Shown in pieces: positions 13,201 to 24,447 of a stretch of DNA of 64,000 bases. The notes under the pieces are model-generated. The model ran no database searches. It worked only from the letters and a program-made list of their open reading frames with translations, and was not told the DNA's origin. The DNA is from Labeo rohita (taxonomy: Eukaryota > Chordata > Actinopteri > Cypriniformes > Cyprinidae). The stretch's first letter is position 1. Every line of letters starts with the position of its first letter. Where the stretch lies: NCBI RefSeq assembly GCF_022985175.1, contig NC_066882.1, positions 9,719,647-9,783,646 on the forward strand. Reading direction: 5' to 3'. Made by a program: the position numbers and the translations under genes.

Positions 13201-16200
13201 ACTAGTGTCTGTGAATATTAAACCGCAAAAATACTATTTAAATATGAATCCTGTATGTTCTGCATGTCTCTGTGTGAATGAATGGCACAGATGAACCTAA
13301 CCGAAGCGAGGTGTCTTCATCCTATGCTGCCTCAAAATATGTGTACATGAACACATAAACTTAATCTGTTGAACTGCTCTCTTCATGAGCATTTTACCAT
13401 TTCTTGTGACAAAAATGCATCATCGGTCGGCCATATTGGCAGCACTAAATGTAAACAATGTCACTAAACCGAACAAAACTTGCATATTTTGCTGATTATT
13501 GCTGCTGAAATTATTGTCATGTTTTGGGCTGTACTAATCGGTCAGACCAGGAAAAACACTTGGAGTACTATAGACTGACAAAAGTTAAAATCAAGGGGAA
13601 GAGTGCAAAATCTATCTGAGGAACAAAATGGTGAACCACTGAACCAGGATTTCCAGGGCAAGAATCTTGATATTCATGTCAAACAACATTTGTGTTTGTT
13701 ATTATAATTTCCGGTCGGGTAGGTGAAATATTAGGCTAATATCTTAATAGTGCTTGTACGTATCTTTACCACCTATTAACTTTAGTTTGTCAAAATATTG
13801 TGCCCTTTCCTGCTTACCAAGTCCTTATCTATATGATTTAACAGCTTCCATGCATTTTTTGGGTGGTTTAGACAGCATAAATTAGCAGAACAACGTATCC
13901 AGTAGTACATTAACTGTGCAATCCATGCTGTTGTTTACATCTGAGTATAGCCAGTATGGCCACGCATCTGGGTAACTGACCAAAGCGTGACATAAGTGTA
14001 AACCCTCTCTCTGCAACCTGTCATAATAAAAGTTCAGTTTAACTTAAAAAAAACCCCTGTATATATTACTGAATGTAATGACAGCAATAATACATTCATT
14101 TTTTAATAAAATAATTTATTTAGAGACGCTTTTGGTTATTAAAATGTAATGAAACTATTAAAATGTAATCCTAAAACTAACGGAAAACATAATTTGAGAA
14201 AAAACATATTTCATAGGGCCTTAAAATTTTATTTTTTGTTAAACTTCTAATAAATTGATGTTAAATAGTGTAAGTTTCATTATTTCAATTAATTGCTTTT
14301 GATTAATATTTAAATTTAATTTAACCATTAAAACAGATTCTAGAAAAATTAAAATGGAAAAAACTGAATACAGAAAAATTTTAATGAAAAAAAAAAAAAA
14401 AAAAAAAAAAAATGGAATTTGTGAGAGAATAAAACAGATTTTATAGGGCCCTATATAACCAAAATTTTTTTTACAAATCGATACAGTGCAGGGTCCAAAA
14501 GCCTGGTAAAAATGGTTTTATTTTACATTATTTTCAAATGTTTTGGACCCGCTGCATCAAAGTTGAACTCGAACTTATTTAAAAATAGGCAAAAGATTGA
14601 GGCAATCAGAATGCTTCCTTCCCTCCTCTCAAGTTCCCATGGAAACCTGATCCAAAAGCAGTGATTAATGAGTGGTGTGGAACTGGATTTGAGCCCAGAG
14701 TGGGTGTGGTTTACCCGAGAATCGAATGACAAAGATAGTTCTCATTTGCATATGCAAACTAATCAGTTCCAAATATAACTGCAATAGGCTAACTGCTTGC
14801 ACATTAGAATATGTAGACAGTATTAAGACAATGGCATGGTAGTGATGGATAAGAGTGCATGACTGACATATAACCATAAACTACATATTTGATAATTACA
14901 TTTTAATATATTTTTTTCAATGCTGAATTGGCTATTAATTTTTTTGTGAACGTCACTAAGTACAGAGTGGACAATTGTCGATCATCATGTTGCTGATAAT
15001 CTACTTTATCTACAGAATATCAGTTTTTGACGTAGCTGTAGATTCACATCTAAACCTGCATTGTTCTTGACATGGTGATGTTACAGTCTATTATTAAAGT
15101 GAAGCTCCAGTTACTAAAAATTCACACTCGTTTCATTCAGCTGTAGATCCCAGTGCCACTTTTTTAGGAGCTGCTTAACATTCAGACTTAGCCTCCCAGA
15201 GGAACTCATTACTCACTGAGACAAAGCTGGAAAAGTTAAAGGCAGTGTGAAAAGATCAAATTATAAGCAACATAGAGTGGCACCGCTGGAGCAGCTCACA
15301 TTGTAGATGTTTTTTCCTCATGTCTGTCAGCATCCGTTTGTGCTGTTTGACAAGGTGTTGAAATGTCACCTCTGGTACAGCTCAATCGGTAGCTGATATG
15401 TCCTAAGGTGCGACACGCTATACTGAATCATAAACAGATTTTCCTCAAACTTTTATTATGTACACTACCGTTTAAAAGTCTGGGACCATAAAGATTTTTA
15501 ATGTGTGTTTTTTTTTAAGTCACTTATGCTCATCAAAATTGCTTTTATTTGATCAAAAATACAGAAAAAAAAAATAGTAATATAATGAAATATTATTGCA
15601 ATTTAAAATAATGATTTACTATTTTAATATACTTTAAAACATAATTTATTCCTGTGATGCAAAGTTAAATTTTCAGCATCATTTTTTAAGCAAGGATGTG
15701 TTAAATTAATAAAAAGTGATGTTAAATACTTAAGACTGGAAAATATTTCTATTTTGAATAAATGCTGTCTTTTTAACTTTTTATTTATCAAAGAATCCTG
15801 AATCATCTGAAATCTGAATAAATTAGCTGTCCATTGATGTCTGGTTTGTTAGGATAGGACAGTATTTGGCTGAGAAATCTGGAATCTGAGGGTGCAAAAA
15901 AAAATATATATTGAGAAAATTGCATTTAAAGTTGTCCAAATGTAGTTCTTAGCAATGCATATTTCTAAACAAAATCTAAGTTTAGATATATTTACAGTAG
16001 GAAATTTACAAAATATCTTCATGGAACATAAACACTTAACATCCTAATGATTTTTGGCATAAGCGAAAAATCAATCATTTTGACCCATAAAATGTATTTT
16101 TGGCTATTGCTACAAATATACTTGTGCTGCTTAAGACTGGTTTTGTGGTCCAGTGGCACATTTGTCACACAAGTGAAAGAGAAAAAGCTAATTAAAAATG

Positions 16201-17767
16201 GTACAAAATAAAAGAAGCAAACAGCAAAGCCTATAACCAACTAACAGTCCTTAGTCTTAAAAGGAAATTTAATTCATTTACTGATGTTGTTCCAATCTTT
16301 CTTTCTTCTGTGGTACCCAATTAATAATATTTTGAAGACAATCTTGAAAGAAATCTCTGTCTGTGTTCCATGTTTGAAATGACAAGAGGATGAGTAAATA
16401 AATAATGACAGAATTTTCACTTTGGGTGAATCACGCCTTTAACACACTTATAAACATACGGTTCCTATACCATTTAAGTGCCATAAAAGAGCCATTTAAA
16501 GCTTTTAAGTGCACCATGTAAGAACTTTCATTACTACCAAATTTGGCATCACTAAAAATGGAAAGTGATTAAATACCCTCAGCTGAACAGATCTTCTGAT
16601 GTCGGAAGCACTTCGAAACCCCTGCTGATTTAACCCTTCAACTTCTAGAGATGAGTAATATTGAAGACCCAATATACAGGTGTGATGTCCAAGTAACAAT
16701 GCCCTAGAGGTCTTGAGAGGTCACTGTGAAATATGTCAGGCTGAAGCAGCTGTCACAGTCGTGCCCTTTAGAGAGAGCCAATTATGTGCCCGCCGTGGTC
16801 CGCCACCCCTGCAGTTCACTAGTCCCTGCTGCTCCTCCACTACTGCTTTTGGTGTTTTAAAATGATGCTTTAAAATGAGTAATCAGCATGCTGTTTGTAA
16901 GCGCCCAACCTATTTGGCGACTTAAAGTAAATTTATTACACTAATTTTGTGTGCAATCTTTTGATATTTATGTCGTGCAAACGAATTGTATTTTGCTTCG
17001 AGCACAAAATTTAATTTGACATTTTTTAAACAATCTTGCAATAAGTAAATGTGCAATAAAAAGACAAATATTCACTTTATAATCACTTGTATTTTGTCGA
17101 AGAATCGCTAAATGCATCATTAGCGCTGTTGCCATGGTTGCCATTTCGTGCTGCCTATTACTTGAAATTCATCTTTTTGTTTATTTAAAGTTGTTTAAAA
17201 AGGTCTTAAACAGTATACATCATTTTTTGATTAAAAAAGGCCTACATATTTTTGACAACCCCCGAACATTTTGTTTTGACTTTAAAGGGGTTCAAGTGTG
17301 AACCCCCACTCCGCTAATTCCCACTCCGTTTTTGATTCCCATCGGGACTAAAAATGTCACGCTAATTTTGCTGCTCATGTGGTTGATTCACAGCCATTTT
17401 GCATAACAAAACACATTAATATAATAGAAACTCGTCAGTTAATCATGAATGTGCCATCTCCACGACAATGAAAAACACTCAAAAGGATGATATTCGTACA
17501 GACATAGTCTATATAATGCACCGCGGTGACGGAAAATACGCACAAACATTTAACACATTAATATTAGCAGCCGAAAGACTTGTGTTGATAAATAAACGCA
17601 CCTGTTACATGAAGAATTTGAGCGAAGCAGGTGACGGCGATGAGCCCGACAGCACATATGAAGAGCCGATAGAAGAGCCGCTGCCGTCTGGATGCCAACA
17701 CCGCCTTCATCCCTCCACCACACCTCTCAAAACATGTCCATCCAAGAGAGAAGCCCTCTTCTTTCAT
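1230..17767 (-). CDS. slc24a3: K+-dependent Na+/Ca2+ exchanger 3 (NCKX3), 3'-truncated by window edge
   Basis: This plasma-membrane antiporter of the CaCA family exports Ca2+ together with K+ in exchange for Na+. Coding exons read from the minus strand: 17602-17767, 12890-12985, 9702-9778, 8219-8293, 8047-8131, 7866-7969, 7714-7788, 7297-7322, 7150-7203, 5970-6103, 5720-5886, 3745-4030, 1650-1816, 1453-1567, 1230-1342. They sum to 1740 nt (580 codons) in one open frame with GT-AG junctions. Exon 1 carries a hydrophobic segment; the start could be either of two Met codons (17767 or 17710). The alpha-1 repeat is at about residues 150-195 (GATFMAAGSSAPELF, then GVGTIVGSAVFNIL). An acidic cytoplasmic loop (DEEDEEEEEADEE) lies at about 430. 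The alpha-2 repeat is at about 515-570 (GITFLAAGTSVPDCMASL, GSNIFDILLG). The loop motif VVMVDEL and CDTSMILLKK favour NCKX3 over NCKX4; the VPNC..RWE motif excludes NCKX1 and NCKX2. About 60 C-terminal residues lie off the left edge. Oddity: VCDVYF where the family has VCDD(F/Y)F. Confidence 0.9.
1921..2040. repeat. short interspersed fragment with GGTAC repeats
   Basis: GGTACCCTTTCAAAAAGGTAC, an AAGGTACTAATATG segment and TTTTGTACCTTTTTTT resemble a small cyprinid hAT-like MITE. It is only a fragment. Confidence 0.35.
2628..3731. mobile_element. 1.1-kb fold-back Tc1/mariner-like element
   Basis: The left end AAGTTTACACACACC and the right end GGTGTATGTAAACTT are inverted copies. Both are flanked by TA (2626-2627 and 3732-3733). 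Internal inverted arms are also clear: ATTAAGAGCCGGGGGG near 3063 against CCTCCCGGCTCTTAAT near 3227, and ACTGTATGATTTTGAGATCC near 2949 against its complement near 3334. The open frame at 3038-3472 is part of this element and shows no transposase motif. The right end stops 13 bp short of slc24a3 exon 3745-4030. Confidence 0.8.
4759..5499. mobile_element. TTAA-flanked fold-back MITE (AAAGGAGAAGT type)
   Basis: The left end TTAAAGGAGAAGTTTACTTC and the right end GAAGTGAACTTCTCCTTTAA are near-perfect inverted copies with TTAA at both borders. The inner arms (CATTTCAGGATGTTTCTC against its complement) continue the inverted repeat. Related copies occur at 33419 and 46236. Confidence 0.8.
6170..6797. 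mobile_element. Tc1/mariner-like MITE, CACTACCAGTCAAAAG family
   Basis: It starts TACACTACCAGTCAACAG, runs through the family text TCTTCTGCTCACCAAGCCTG and TCACATGATCCTTCAGAAAT, and ends AACTTTTGACTGATAGTA. It lies in a slc24a3 intron. No coding capacity. Confidence 0.75.
6869..7112. mobile_element. TTAA-family MITE, partial (GGGATAGTTCACC type)
   Basis: It contains TTGTAGCTTCATAAAATTA, CAGGGTCAGAAAGCC, GGGTGAGTAATTAATGA and ends GGGTGAACTGTTTCTTTAA, the same order as at 806-1212 and 61205. Confidence 0.6.
7297..7322 (-). other. slc24a3: 26-nt microexon of slc24a3
   Basis: The minus strand reads TTTCAG, then 26 nt encoding IIYDEKVIW (the last codon is shared with the next exon), then GTAAGT. 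It fills exactly the gap between exons 7714-7788 (ending SVLALIL) and 7150-7203 (starting WETIIL), restoring the family segment FIYDEKVSWWE. Without it the frame breaks. It is too short for ordinary ORF or gene finders. Confidence 0.88.
8464..9281. mobile_element. Tc1/mariner-like MITE, full-length copy
   Basis: The left end TACACTACCAGTCAAAAG and the right end CTTTTGACTGGTAGTGTA are inverted copies with TA at each border. The two halves are broadly inverted copies of each other (CATGTGACACTGAAG-type text in both orientations). Confidence 0.8.
9313..9630. mobile_element. Tc1/mariner-like MITE fragment
   Basis: It has the interior text TCTTCAGTGTCACATGACCC and TTCAGGATTCTCTGATGAAT of the CACTACCAGTCAAAAG family but lacks the left end. 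It directly follows the full copy at 8464-9281. Confidence 0.55.
10899..11822. mobile_element. GTGACC-type MITE split by a nested fold-back element
   Basis: The left end TGTGACTCTGGACCACAAAC and the right end GGTTTTGTGGTCCTGGGTCA pair as inverted ends. The interior from about 11523 matches the intact family copy at 12028-12449. Between them sits a second element (10926-11523). Confidence 0.7.
10926..11523. mobile_element. nested ~600-bp perfect-looking fold-back element
   Basis: AAAGGAACACTCCACTTTTT at the left is the complement of the AAAAGTGGAGTGTTCCTTT end. The arms stay paired through GCTTAGCATAG and AAAGACTGACGGAAAATGAA to a central spacer of about 60 bp near 11225. It would fold into a hairpin with arms of about 280 nt. 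It has no open frame of note. Confidence 0.75.
12028..12449. mobile_element. GTGACC-type MITE, intact copy
   Basis: It starts TGTGACCCTGGACCACAAAA and ends with TTTTGTGGTCCAGGGTCACA, an almost exact inverted copy, with TA on both sides. The 96-codon open frame inside is incidental. Confidence 0.8.
13049..14453. mobile_element. 1.4-kb non-autonomous DNA element, TAGG(T/G)CCCTAT ends
   Basis: The left end TAGGTCCCTATGATTTCTG pairs with the right end CAGATTTTATAGGGCCCTA. It includes a poly(A) run at about 14389-14412. No transposase frame is visible. The flanks TATACAAC and TATAACCA do not form a convincing target duplication. It lies in the first slc24a3 intron. Confidence 0.6.
15463..15800. 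mobile_element. Tc1/mariner-like MITE, 3'-truncated
   Basis: It begins TACACTACCGTTTAAAAGTC with the family interior following. It breaks off into the next repeat near 15800. Confidence 0.55.
15808..16162. mobile_element. GTGACC-type MITE, left end missing
   Basis: AGGATAGGACAGTATTTGGC through GACTGGTTTTGTGGTCCAGT matches the copy at 12028-12449 in the same orientation. Confidence 0.6.
16266..16442. mobile_element. TTAA-family MITE fragment
   Basis: ATGACAAGAGGATGAGTAAA and TTTCACTTTGGGTGAATCAC ending CCTTTAA match the right part of the GGGATAGTTCACC family. Confidence 0.45.
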
Positions 17768-18420
17768 TCACACCACCTATATTGGCCTTTCTTTTCAACA
17801 TACGGCGGACTAGCTTGCTTAAATTCAGCCATACGTCTGTCGCCTCAGCATCCTATCGCTTCAATAACGATACACCATCATCTTCACTTAACTGTATTTA
17901 GCCCTTCCGGATTTTTAGTAATGTAAGAATGCAAGGAAAATATCTTAAACTACCGCAGAGCAAGAAAATAAGAGAGATATTCAAAATGTTTTCACATATT
18001 GTTTCAGCTTATAAGCATTCTAATCACATCCACCTCCATCTCCATCTGTGTCCCTCTTTCTCGCGCTCTCTCCTCCCTCCACAAGGCGCTCGACTCCGTC
18101 ACTGAGGGTGTTTCCCAGACTCACAACTGCGCCCTCATGCAGGGTTCACAATAATAACAACACCCTCAGCCAGCTAGGGTAAATCAGCCCAGCTGAGTAG
18201 TTCAAGGCTAGATATACCGACCTCAAAAGTACATCAACGAATAGGGTACAAAATGGTGCTAAAACTCTTGAAATGACTGTTATATTGTTATTAGTAGTTT
18301 ATCCTCATGGGTAAGAGGGCAATACTAGTAACTTTAATTTTAAGTGATTTTGGCATTTTCTACATCATAATATGAAACCCCTTTTCCACCACTGAATAAT
18401 AATTTAAAAAAGGTAATTTT
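17768..18420. other. slc24a3 upstream region
   Basis: This stretch upstream of the first slc24a3 coding exon has no recognised repeat, and some CT-rich text at 18030-18090 (CTCTCGCGCTCTCTCCTCCC on the + strand near 18060). It probably holds the 5' UTR and promoter, but I see no certain core element. Confidence 0.35.
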
Positions 18421-19500
18421 GACTTTTTTTCCCCCTTGCAATAGCGAGTTTTTCCTCAGAATTGTGATATGAACTCATAATTGCGAGTTATAAAGTCAGA
18501 ACTGCGAGACAAACTCGGAATTCTGAGAAATTAAGCCACAATTCTAAATATTCTGAATTCTAAATAAAGTCAGAATTGTGAGCTATAAACTCACAATTCT
18601 GACTTTTTCTTCTCAGATTTGCGAGTTATCTCGCAATTATGACTATTTCTTGCAATTATTAATTTACATTATGCAATTCTGAGAAAAAAAAGTCAGATTT
18701 GTGAGTTTATGGCCACGTTCACACTGTCAGTTTTTGGAACTGACAGGTCATGGTAGACGTGCGTTTATGCGGCAGAGCGGCTCTCTCGCACTGAATGACA
18801 TTGCAGAAAACTAATTATCCAGTCCTGTTCCGTTCACACAGTGTGTGTAATCCAAGAATGCGGTTGTGAGTCCTGAAAATTTATGGGTGTGAGTTTGGTT
18901 ATAGAATACGGTTGTCACACCTGAAAATGACTGTACTGTGTGTGAATGTATTAAGGACTCAAATATAGTATTGACAACCGTATTCTGCTGCTGTGTGAAC
19001 ACGGCCAGTCTTACAATTCTGAGAAAAAAAGTTGGAATTGGGAGATATAAAATTGCAGTTGTGAGAAAAAAAAAAGTCTACAAACTTGCACTGTTTGTAT
19101 CTCACAATTCTGACCTTATAATTGGCAACTGTGAGAAAAAAAGTCAGAATAGAGAGGTTATATCTCACAATTCTGAGAATAAAGTCAGAATTTTGAGGTA
19201 CAAACTTGTAATTGCAGAATTGCAAGTTTTACTGTATATCGTAATTCTGAGAAAAGTCAGAAAACTGGCATTTGCAAAAAAGTCAGAATTCTGAGAAACA
19301 AACTTGCATTTGCAAGAAAAAAGTCAGAATTGTGAGATATAAACTTTCATTTGCACGAAAAAAAAATTCTTTTTCTAGCAATTGTGAATTTATATCACAA
19401 AATTTTGGGGGAAAAAGTCAGAATAGCAGGTTTATATCTCACAGTTCTGACTTTATACCTCCCAATTGCAAGTTTATATCAGGCGATTCTAAAAATTACC
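18421..19500. repeat. mosaic satellite of CAATTCTGAG / AGTCAGAATT modules
   Basis: Irregular direct and inverted copies of GAGTTTATATCTCACAATTC, CTGAGAAAAAAGTCAGAATT and similar modules follow one another. This resembles the zebrafish mosaic satellite (MOSAT type). The same modules recur at 50975-51650 and 51890-52110. Open frames here (for example 18938-19294) are products of the repeat. Confidence 0.7.
18711..19007. mobile_element. short MITE inserted in the mosaic satellite
   Basis: GGCCACGTTCACACTGTCAG on the left pairs with GCTGTGTGAACACGGCC on the right. The satellite resumes on both sides. A target duplication is not clear. Confidence 0.5.
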
Positions 19501-19767
19501 TTTTTTATATTTTGTATTCAGTGGCAGAAACAGGCTTCCATATTTTTTACTCTACTAAAAAAAGTAATAATAATGGTAAAAGTAATAGTTTGGTTTAGGT
19601 TAAATTTGGTACTGTTTCACACAGTGGGGTCGCAATTATGTTTTGTAGTTGCTGATTAATTTATAGGTACCTCGAAATAAAATATTTGTTTTCTGACAAC
19701 AACTTTGGTAAAAGGGTTGAAAACTCATGAAAACAGTCAAGACTGCAATTTGTGCTTTGGACACTGA

Positions 19768-20072
19768 AAGGAATATTTCACCCAAAAATGAAAATACACA
19801 ATACCCTAACCCTAACTCCGATCAATAAACAAATTTGTTTTTCAAAAACATGAATCTTTTTGACTCACAAGATGTTACGACATGGAGTCATGTAAATTAT
19901 TTGTGCATTGTAATGTTTTTAACAGCTGTTTGGACTCCTGATGGTGGCACCCATTCACTGCAGAGGATCCATTATGGTGCTAAATTTCTTCAAATGAATT
20001 CTAATGAATAGTCAGGTATATCTTAGATGACATAAAAATTTCAGCAAACTTTCATTTTTGGGTGATCCTTTA
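19768..20072. mobile_element. TTAA-family MITE copy with divergent interior
   Basis: It starts GGAATATTTCACCCAAAAATG and ends CATTTTTGGGTGATCCTTTAA, which are inverted copies. The interior (GCACCCATTCACTGCAGAGG) differs from the other copies. Confidence 0.6.
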
Positions 20073-20114
20073 AGATACTTCTAAAAAATGAATATCACTG
20101 CATTAGATAACAAA

Positions 20115-20717
20115 AAAAAAAATAAAACCAAATGGCATTTATTTTAAAGAAAGATAACATAAGCATTGGTACCAATTCAAAATTACAAATATAAACATAA
20201 GACTTCAGGTAAACAATATTCAGTGCCATACAAGAAAATAACGTGTTTTTTAATAACTCGGGACAAAAAAATGACAGCTTGGCATACAGCACATTCACAT
20301 TTGTTTGAACAGATTATTTGGCACATCAATGACTTTCAAAAAACAATAGCAATTGGAGAGTAAAACAAATCATTAGGAAAAATATACTTCCCCTTCCAAT
20401 ACATTTTTGCTTTACGAAAGCAAAGATTGCACAGTAGAACAAGGAAGGAAAAAATGCATAATAAAATATTAAAATTCTGTACTTTACATACACCAAATGA
20501 ACACCAATTAAAATCTTTAAGACTGCTGTGGTGAGCAAAAACAATTGTAAAGTGAAATTAGTAACATTTCTTGCTGGTTCTTTAGATAAAAAAGAGCTGG
20601 TAAGAGCTGCTAATTGTTTGGTGTAATTACAGCATGCAACTGCTGCTCCAGGCTCAACAACATGCCATTTTGCATCAGCTGGGTCAGTGTATTGAAAATG
20701 CAATGAAAAAATACTTA
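20115..20717 (-). other. zdhhc24 3' UTR (inferred)
   Basis: This stretch follows the TGA at 20718-20720 on the minus strand and carries no recognised repeat. A canonical AATAAA on the minus strand lies at 20138-20143, so cleavage near 20115-20125 is plausible. A long open frame in this stretch (20326-20841) overlaps the real last exon in another frame and is not supported as coding. Confidence 0.5.
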
Positions 20718-23539
20718 TCAATGCACACGCTGCTTCACAGGCTCTAGTGAACCAGTCACCTTGAAGTTTATGCCGTCTCCAGGCAGCGGGGAGGGTATCA
20801 GTGGACAGAGCCAGCAGATGTACCAGTACTTGCCCAAGCATTCTCTGATGTTAGCCAGCGTTCCCAGGTTGTAAGGCCGCCGGGTGGAGTACCACTCACG
20901 TGTGGTCTGTCCCCTCAGCATCAGAATTACATGAAAGAAGAGGAAGGCAGCAACCAATAGGAAGCCCACTACACAAGTGTCGGCAATGAATGCAAAGGCA
21001 AACGCTCGTGCCGTTACCTGTCCTGTGATTGGAGAAAAACAGATGGTCAAACAGAACGGTCAAAAGTTTTTGAACAGTACGATTTTTAATGTTTTTTAAA
21101 GTCTCTTCTGCTCACCAAGCCTAAATTTCTTTAATCCAAAATACAGCAAAAACAGTACAATTTTGAAATATTTTTACTATTTAAAAAAACGGCTTTCTAT
21201 TCTAATATATTTAAAAAATGTAATATATTCCGGTGATTTCAAAGCTGAGTTTTTAGCATCATTACTCAAGTCACATGATCATTCAGAAATCATTATAGCT
21301 TAGATTTTTTTCCAGCTTTCTTTGATGAATAGATAGTTCAGAAGAACAGCATTTATCTGAAATAGAAATCTTTTGTAACATTACAAATGTCTTTATCATC
21401 AATTTGATCGATTTAGCATAATTTCTAACCCTTGCTAAATAAAAGTATTAATTTCTATAATTTCTTTTCCAAAAAAAAAATAAAAAATCTTATACTGGCT
21501 CCAAGCTTTTGAATGGTATAGTGTATAATATTACAAAAGCTTTTTCTTTCAGATAAACGCTGATCTTTGGATCTTTGGATTCATCAAAGAATCCTGAAAA
21601 AAAAAATACTCAACTGCTAAATACTGATAATAACAATAAAAGTTTCTTAAACAGCAAATTAGCATATTAAAATGATTTCTGAAGGATTGTGTGACACTGA
21701 AGACTGTCAATATGATGCTGAAAATGTAGCTTTGATCACAGGAATAAAATACACTTATTTAAATAGAAAACTGTTATTTTAAATAGTAAAAATATTTCAA
21801 AGTTGCACTGTTGCTGTGGCTGTATTTTGGATCAAATTAATGCAGGCTTGGTGAGCAGAAGAGACGTCTTTCAAAAACATTAAAAATCTTACAGTTCAAA
21901 AACTTTTGACTGGTAGTGCATGTAAGTATTTTATTTAACATTTTATTTTTTGCCAAAAACATAATTTTCACTACCGATTTCCACAACCTTTATGGCTCTT
22001 ACAATTTATCTTTTTTGTCGTGGATGTTGCTGCACCTATAATAGCTTATGCTAACCAAGAATATTTATTTGATAAAAATAAAAACAAAACAAAACAAAAC
22101 AAAACAGTAAAAACAGTAATAGTGAAAAACATTACTACAACTTAAAATAACTGCCTTCTGTTTTAACACATTTAAAAATGTAATATACTCCTGTGATAGA
22201 AAAGCTGAATTTTAAGTATCAATAATTCCAGTCTTCAGTGTCACATGATCCTTCAGAAATCCTTCAATATTTCTTATTATGTTGAAAACATATGTGTTAT
22301 TTAATATTTTTGTATAAACCATGATGCTTTTTTTTCAGGATTCTCTGATGATCAGAAAACATTTATTTAAAATAGAAACCTTTTCTTACATTATAAAAGT
22401 CTTTACTGTTTTGATCAATTTAGTGCATCATTGTTGAATATAAATATTACATTTCTAAAAATAAATAAATAACCAATCCCAGAGTTTATAAAGTATTTTC
22501 TGCATTTTCAATATCCTCATCTATATTATCTACATTTATTCATTAAGCAAATGCTTTTATCCAAACAACATATAAATGAATGTCATCAAAAATGTCAGAC
22601 ATTACCATTGTGAAATATTAAAATCAGCACAATTCGACAGCAATAATCTATTCAATACACGATAGCATTAAGGTTTTCAAACCATCACAGCACATAGAGT
22701 ATAAACACATAAGTACAAATTCTGCAATACATTTCCAGAGCACACTCAACTCTCATTTCAAAAGATTGAGGAAGTTTTGATTTTGCAAGAAACTATGGAT
22801 TTCTCAGAGCAGACAGTGATCAGAAATCTCATACTTACCAGAAACGAGCATTATCCAGGGCACGAGCAAAAGCATGACGCTGTGAAATGTTACACCCTCC
22901 TTCAGGATGACAATGAAGACCTCAGCATTCATGACTACTGCATAGAGCAGCCCTGCCCACATGAAGAGCAGACAGGTCAGGAAATACCGGTAATTGTGGA
23001 AACCAACGCACTGGCCAAAAAACACACAGTGGTGATCACGCCGCAGCACACACACGTTGCAATCGTAGCAGTGCGAGCAGCGTGGAGGAGTGTGTGTCTC
23101 ACAGTTGTAGCAGTACCTGCCACAAAAGAAGAAAGATCAAATAATGCTTTAGGGACCCTTCTTGAATTCATGAACACCAAAAAAGCTCCAAAACAGATTT
23201 AAGAGCATAAATAAAATCAAAACAAAGCAATTACCTCCACCCTTGACCAAGTGTATCCCCTCCAAGAAACACTCCTCGAATACTTGGGTTAGTTCTGACA
23301 AACAACGATGCATTCCAGGTTATATTTCCCAACATGAAGTACTGAGCGAAGAGATGCATGGCCTTCCACATGGTGGACCACTCAGTCTTCTTCTGTTCTG
23401 GCTCAAGGGGAGCCTCGACCAGCACCAGGTAACTGACCTCGGCCGTGATGGAAAACACCAGCACAGCGTTCAAAATGATAGGCACATGACGACCCGAAGA
23501 CTCCAACTTACACCACAGTCTACTCATGAACCTCGCCAT
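20718..23539 (-). CDS. zdhhc24: DHHC-type palmitoyltransferase ZDHHC24, complete
   Basis: This integral-membrane protein S-acyltransferase transfers palmitate to cysteines of client proteins. Coding exons on the minus strand: 23235-23539, 22839-23116, 20718-21022. The total is 888 nt (295 aa plus stop), close to the human protein. Exon 1 has two membrane segments separated by an acidic, proline-bearing loop. Exon 2 holds the cysteine-rich domain: YCYNCETHTPPRCSHC, then CxxC, then RRDHHCVFFGQCVG with the catalytic DHHC, then NYRYF, followed by two more membrane segments. Exon 3 has the last membrane segment and a short cytosolic tail with SPLPGDGINF, which resembles the ZDHHC24 C terminus. Junctions are GT-AG and in phase. 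The gene lies in tandem with slc24a3 and head to head with kiz. I infer the role from the family; the sequence does not show its substrates. Confidence 0.92.
21057..21921. mobile_element. Tc1/mariner-like MITE in zdhhc24 intron 2
   Basis: Family text GTCAAAAGTTTTTGAACAGT at the left and AACTTTTGACTGGTAGTGCA at the right, in inverted orientation, with the usual interior. It fills most of the 5' part of the intron. Confidence 0.7.
22044..22460. mobile_element. Tc1/mariner-like MITE interior fragment
   Basis: TCTTCAGTGTCACATGATCC and CAGGATTCTCTGATGATCAG match the family interior; both ends are lost. Confidence 0.5.
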
Positions 23540-24447
23540 GTTTTCTGGTTTAAATCATCCGCTGCGTGAGACTCTACCAGCTCAACCTGTTTCCTACCTG
23601 TAAAACCACTCGATTCACGTTTGCTCGAATCTGAAGAAAATAAACAAAAAAGATGGTCAACTGAGGGAGGCATTAAAAATCCTTGGTTGAAAGACATTTA
23701 CAAACAGGAAGCTTTAGAAACTAGTAATAAATTAGACACTGCCTACACTGACAGATAAGTTAACAATGAACGCTTCAGTCTCACTGACAGCAGCTATCGA
23801 TTAGAAACTATAAAACACTTCAACGATTTCTTTTTATTATCTCATACCGACCTGTCATTCCATTCAGAATATCGTTTCGACGATAAATGCGGAACAAACG
23901 ATACCCTGCTGACTTGTGTCTTTAACAATGAACTGGTACTGCAGGCTAACATTTGGCACTGACAGGTCTGTGTAACAACTCAAACGGTCCCTCTAACACA
24001 AATGACACTCTACAAACGTTCCACGCGGAAATAAGGTGGACGCACAGAAACACCATGCAAATGAGAGAGAATAAATGTTTTTTATTATTTATTATACATT
24101 TACTGTTACCTTGAAAATCTCTAACGGACTACTGTGCAAATATATATTTAAAAAGTTAAATATTGTAAAAAGACAATAATAACAAAATCACATTTATGGT
24201 TGGAGATACATAATATTTTTTATTTGAATAAATATTAGCTTTTAGAGTTTCACTGACAAAAGTATGCACAAAACTACATCTTGCATTTCAGTGTCTTGTC
24301 CTTTTGAGAATGTGACCGGGGCTAGTTGTCAAGTTTTATTCCAGTGGATTTTTCTAAACTATGTCATTATTTTAAGTTGGTATATGTATCAGATATATCT
24401 TAAAGTATCTTAAAGTCTTGGCAACTAAAAATAAGCAAATACATGCA
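23540..24447. other. zdhhc24 upstream region / 5' UTR
   Basis: This segment directly upstream of the zdhhc24 ATG is free of recognised repeats to about 24050 and is locally richer in CpG (ATCGTTTCGACGATAAATGC near 23870). It probably includes the promoter. No clear TATA box is seen. Confidence 0.35.

Noticed and set aside
17468..17926. 152-codon plus-strand open frame
   Set aside because: It is antisense to slc24a3 exon 1 and its upstream region. The minus strand here has a clear Met start, a hydrophobic segment and a good donor.
18938..19598. Overlapping Lys/Ser-rich open frames on both strands
   Set aside because: They are generated by the mosaic satellite modules and have no protein features beyond the repeat.
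20326..20841. 171-codon open frame on the minus strand with hydrophobic stretches
   Set aside because: It overlaps the zdhhc24 last exon in a different frame and runs into the 3' UTR. The true frame ends SPLPGDGINF and then stops at 20718.
22777..23202. 141-codon open frame on the plus strand
   Set aside because: It is the antisense shadow of the DHHC exon of zdhhc24.
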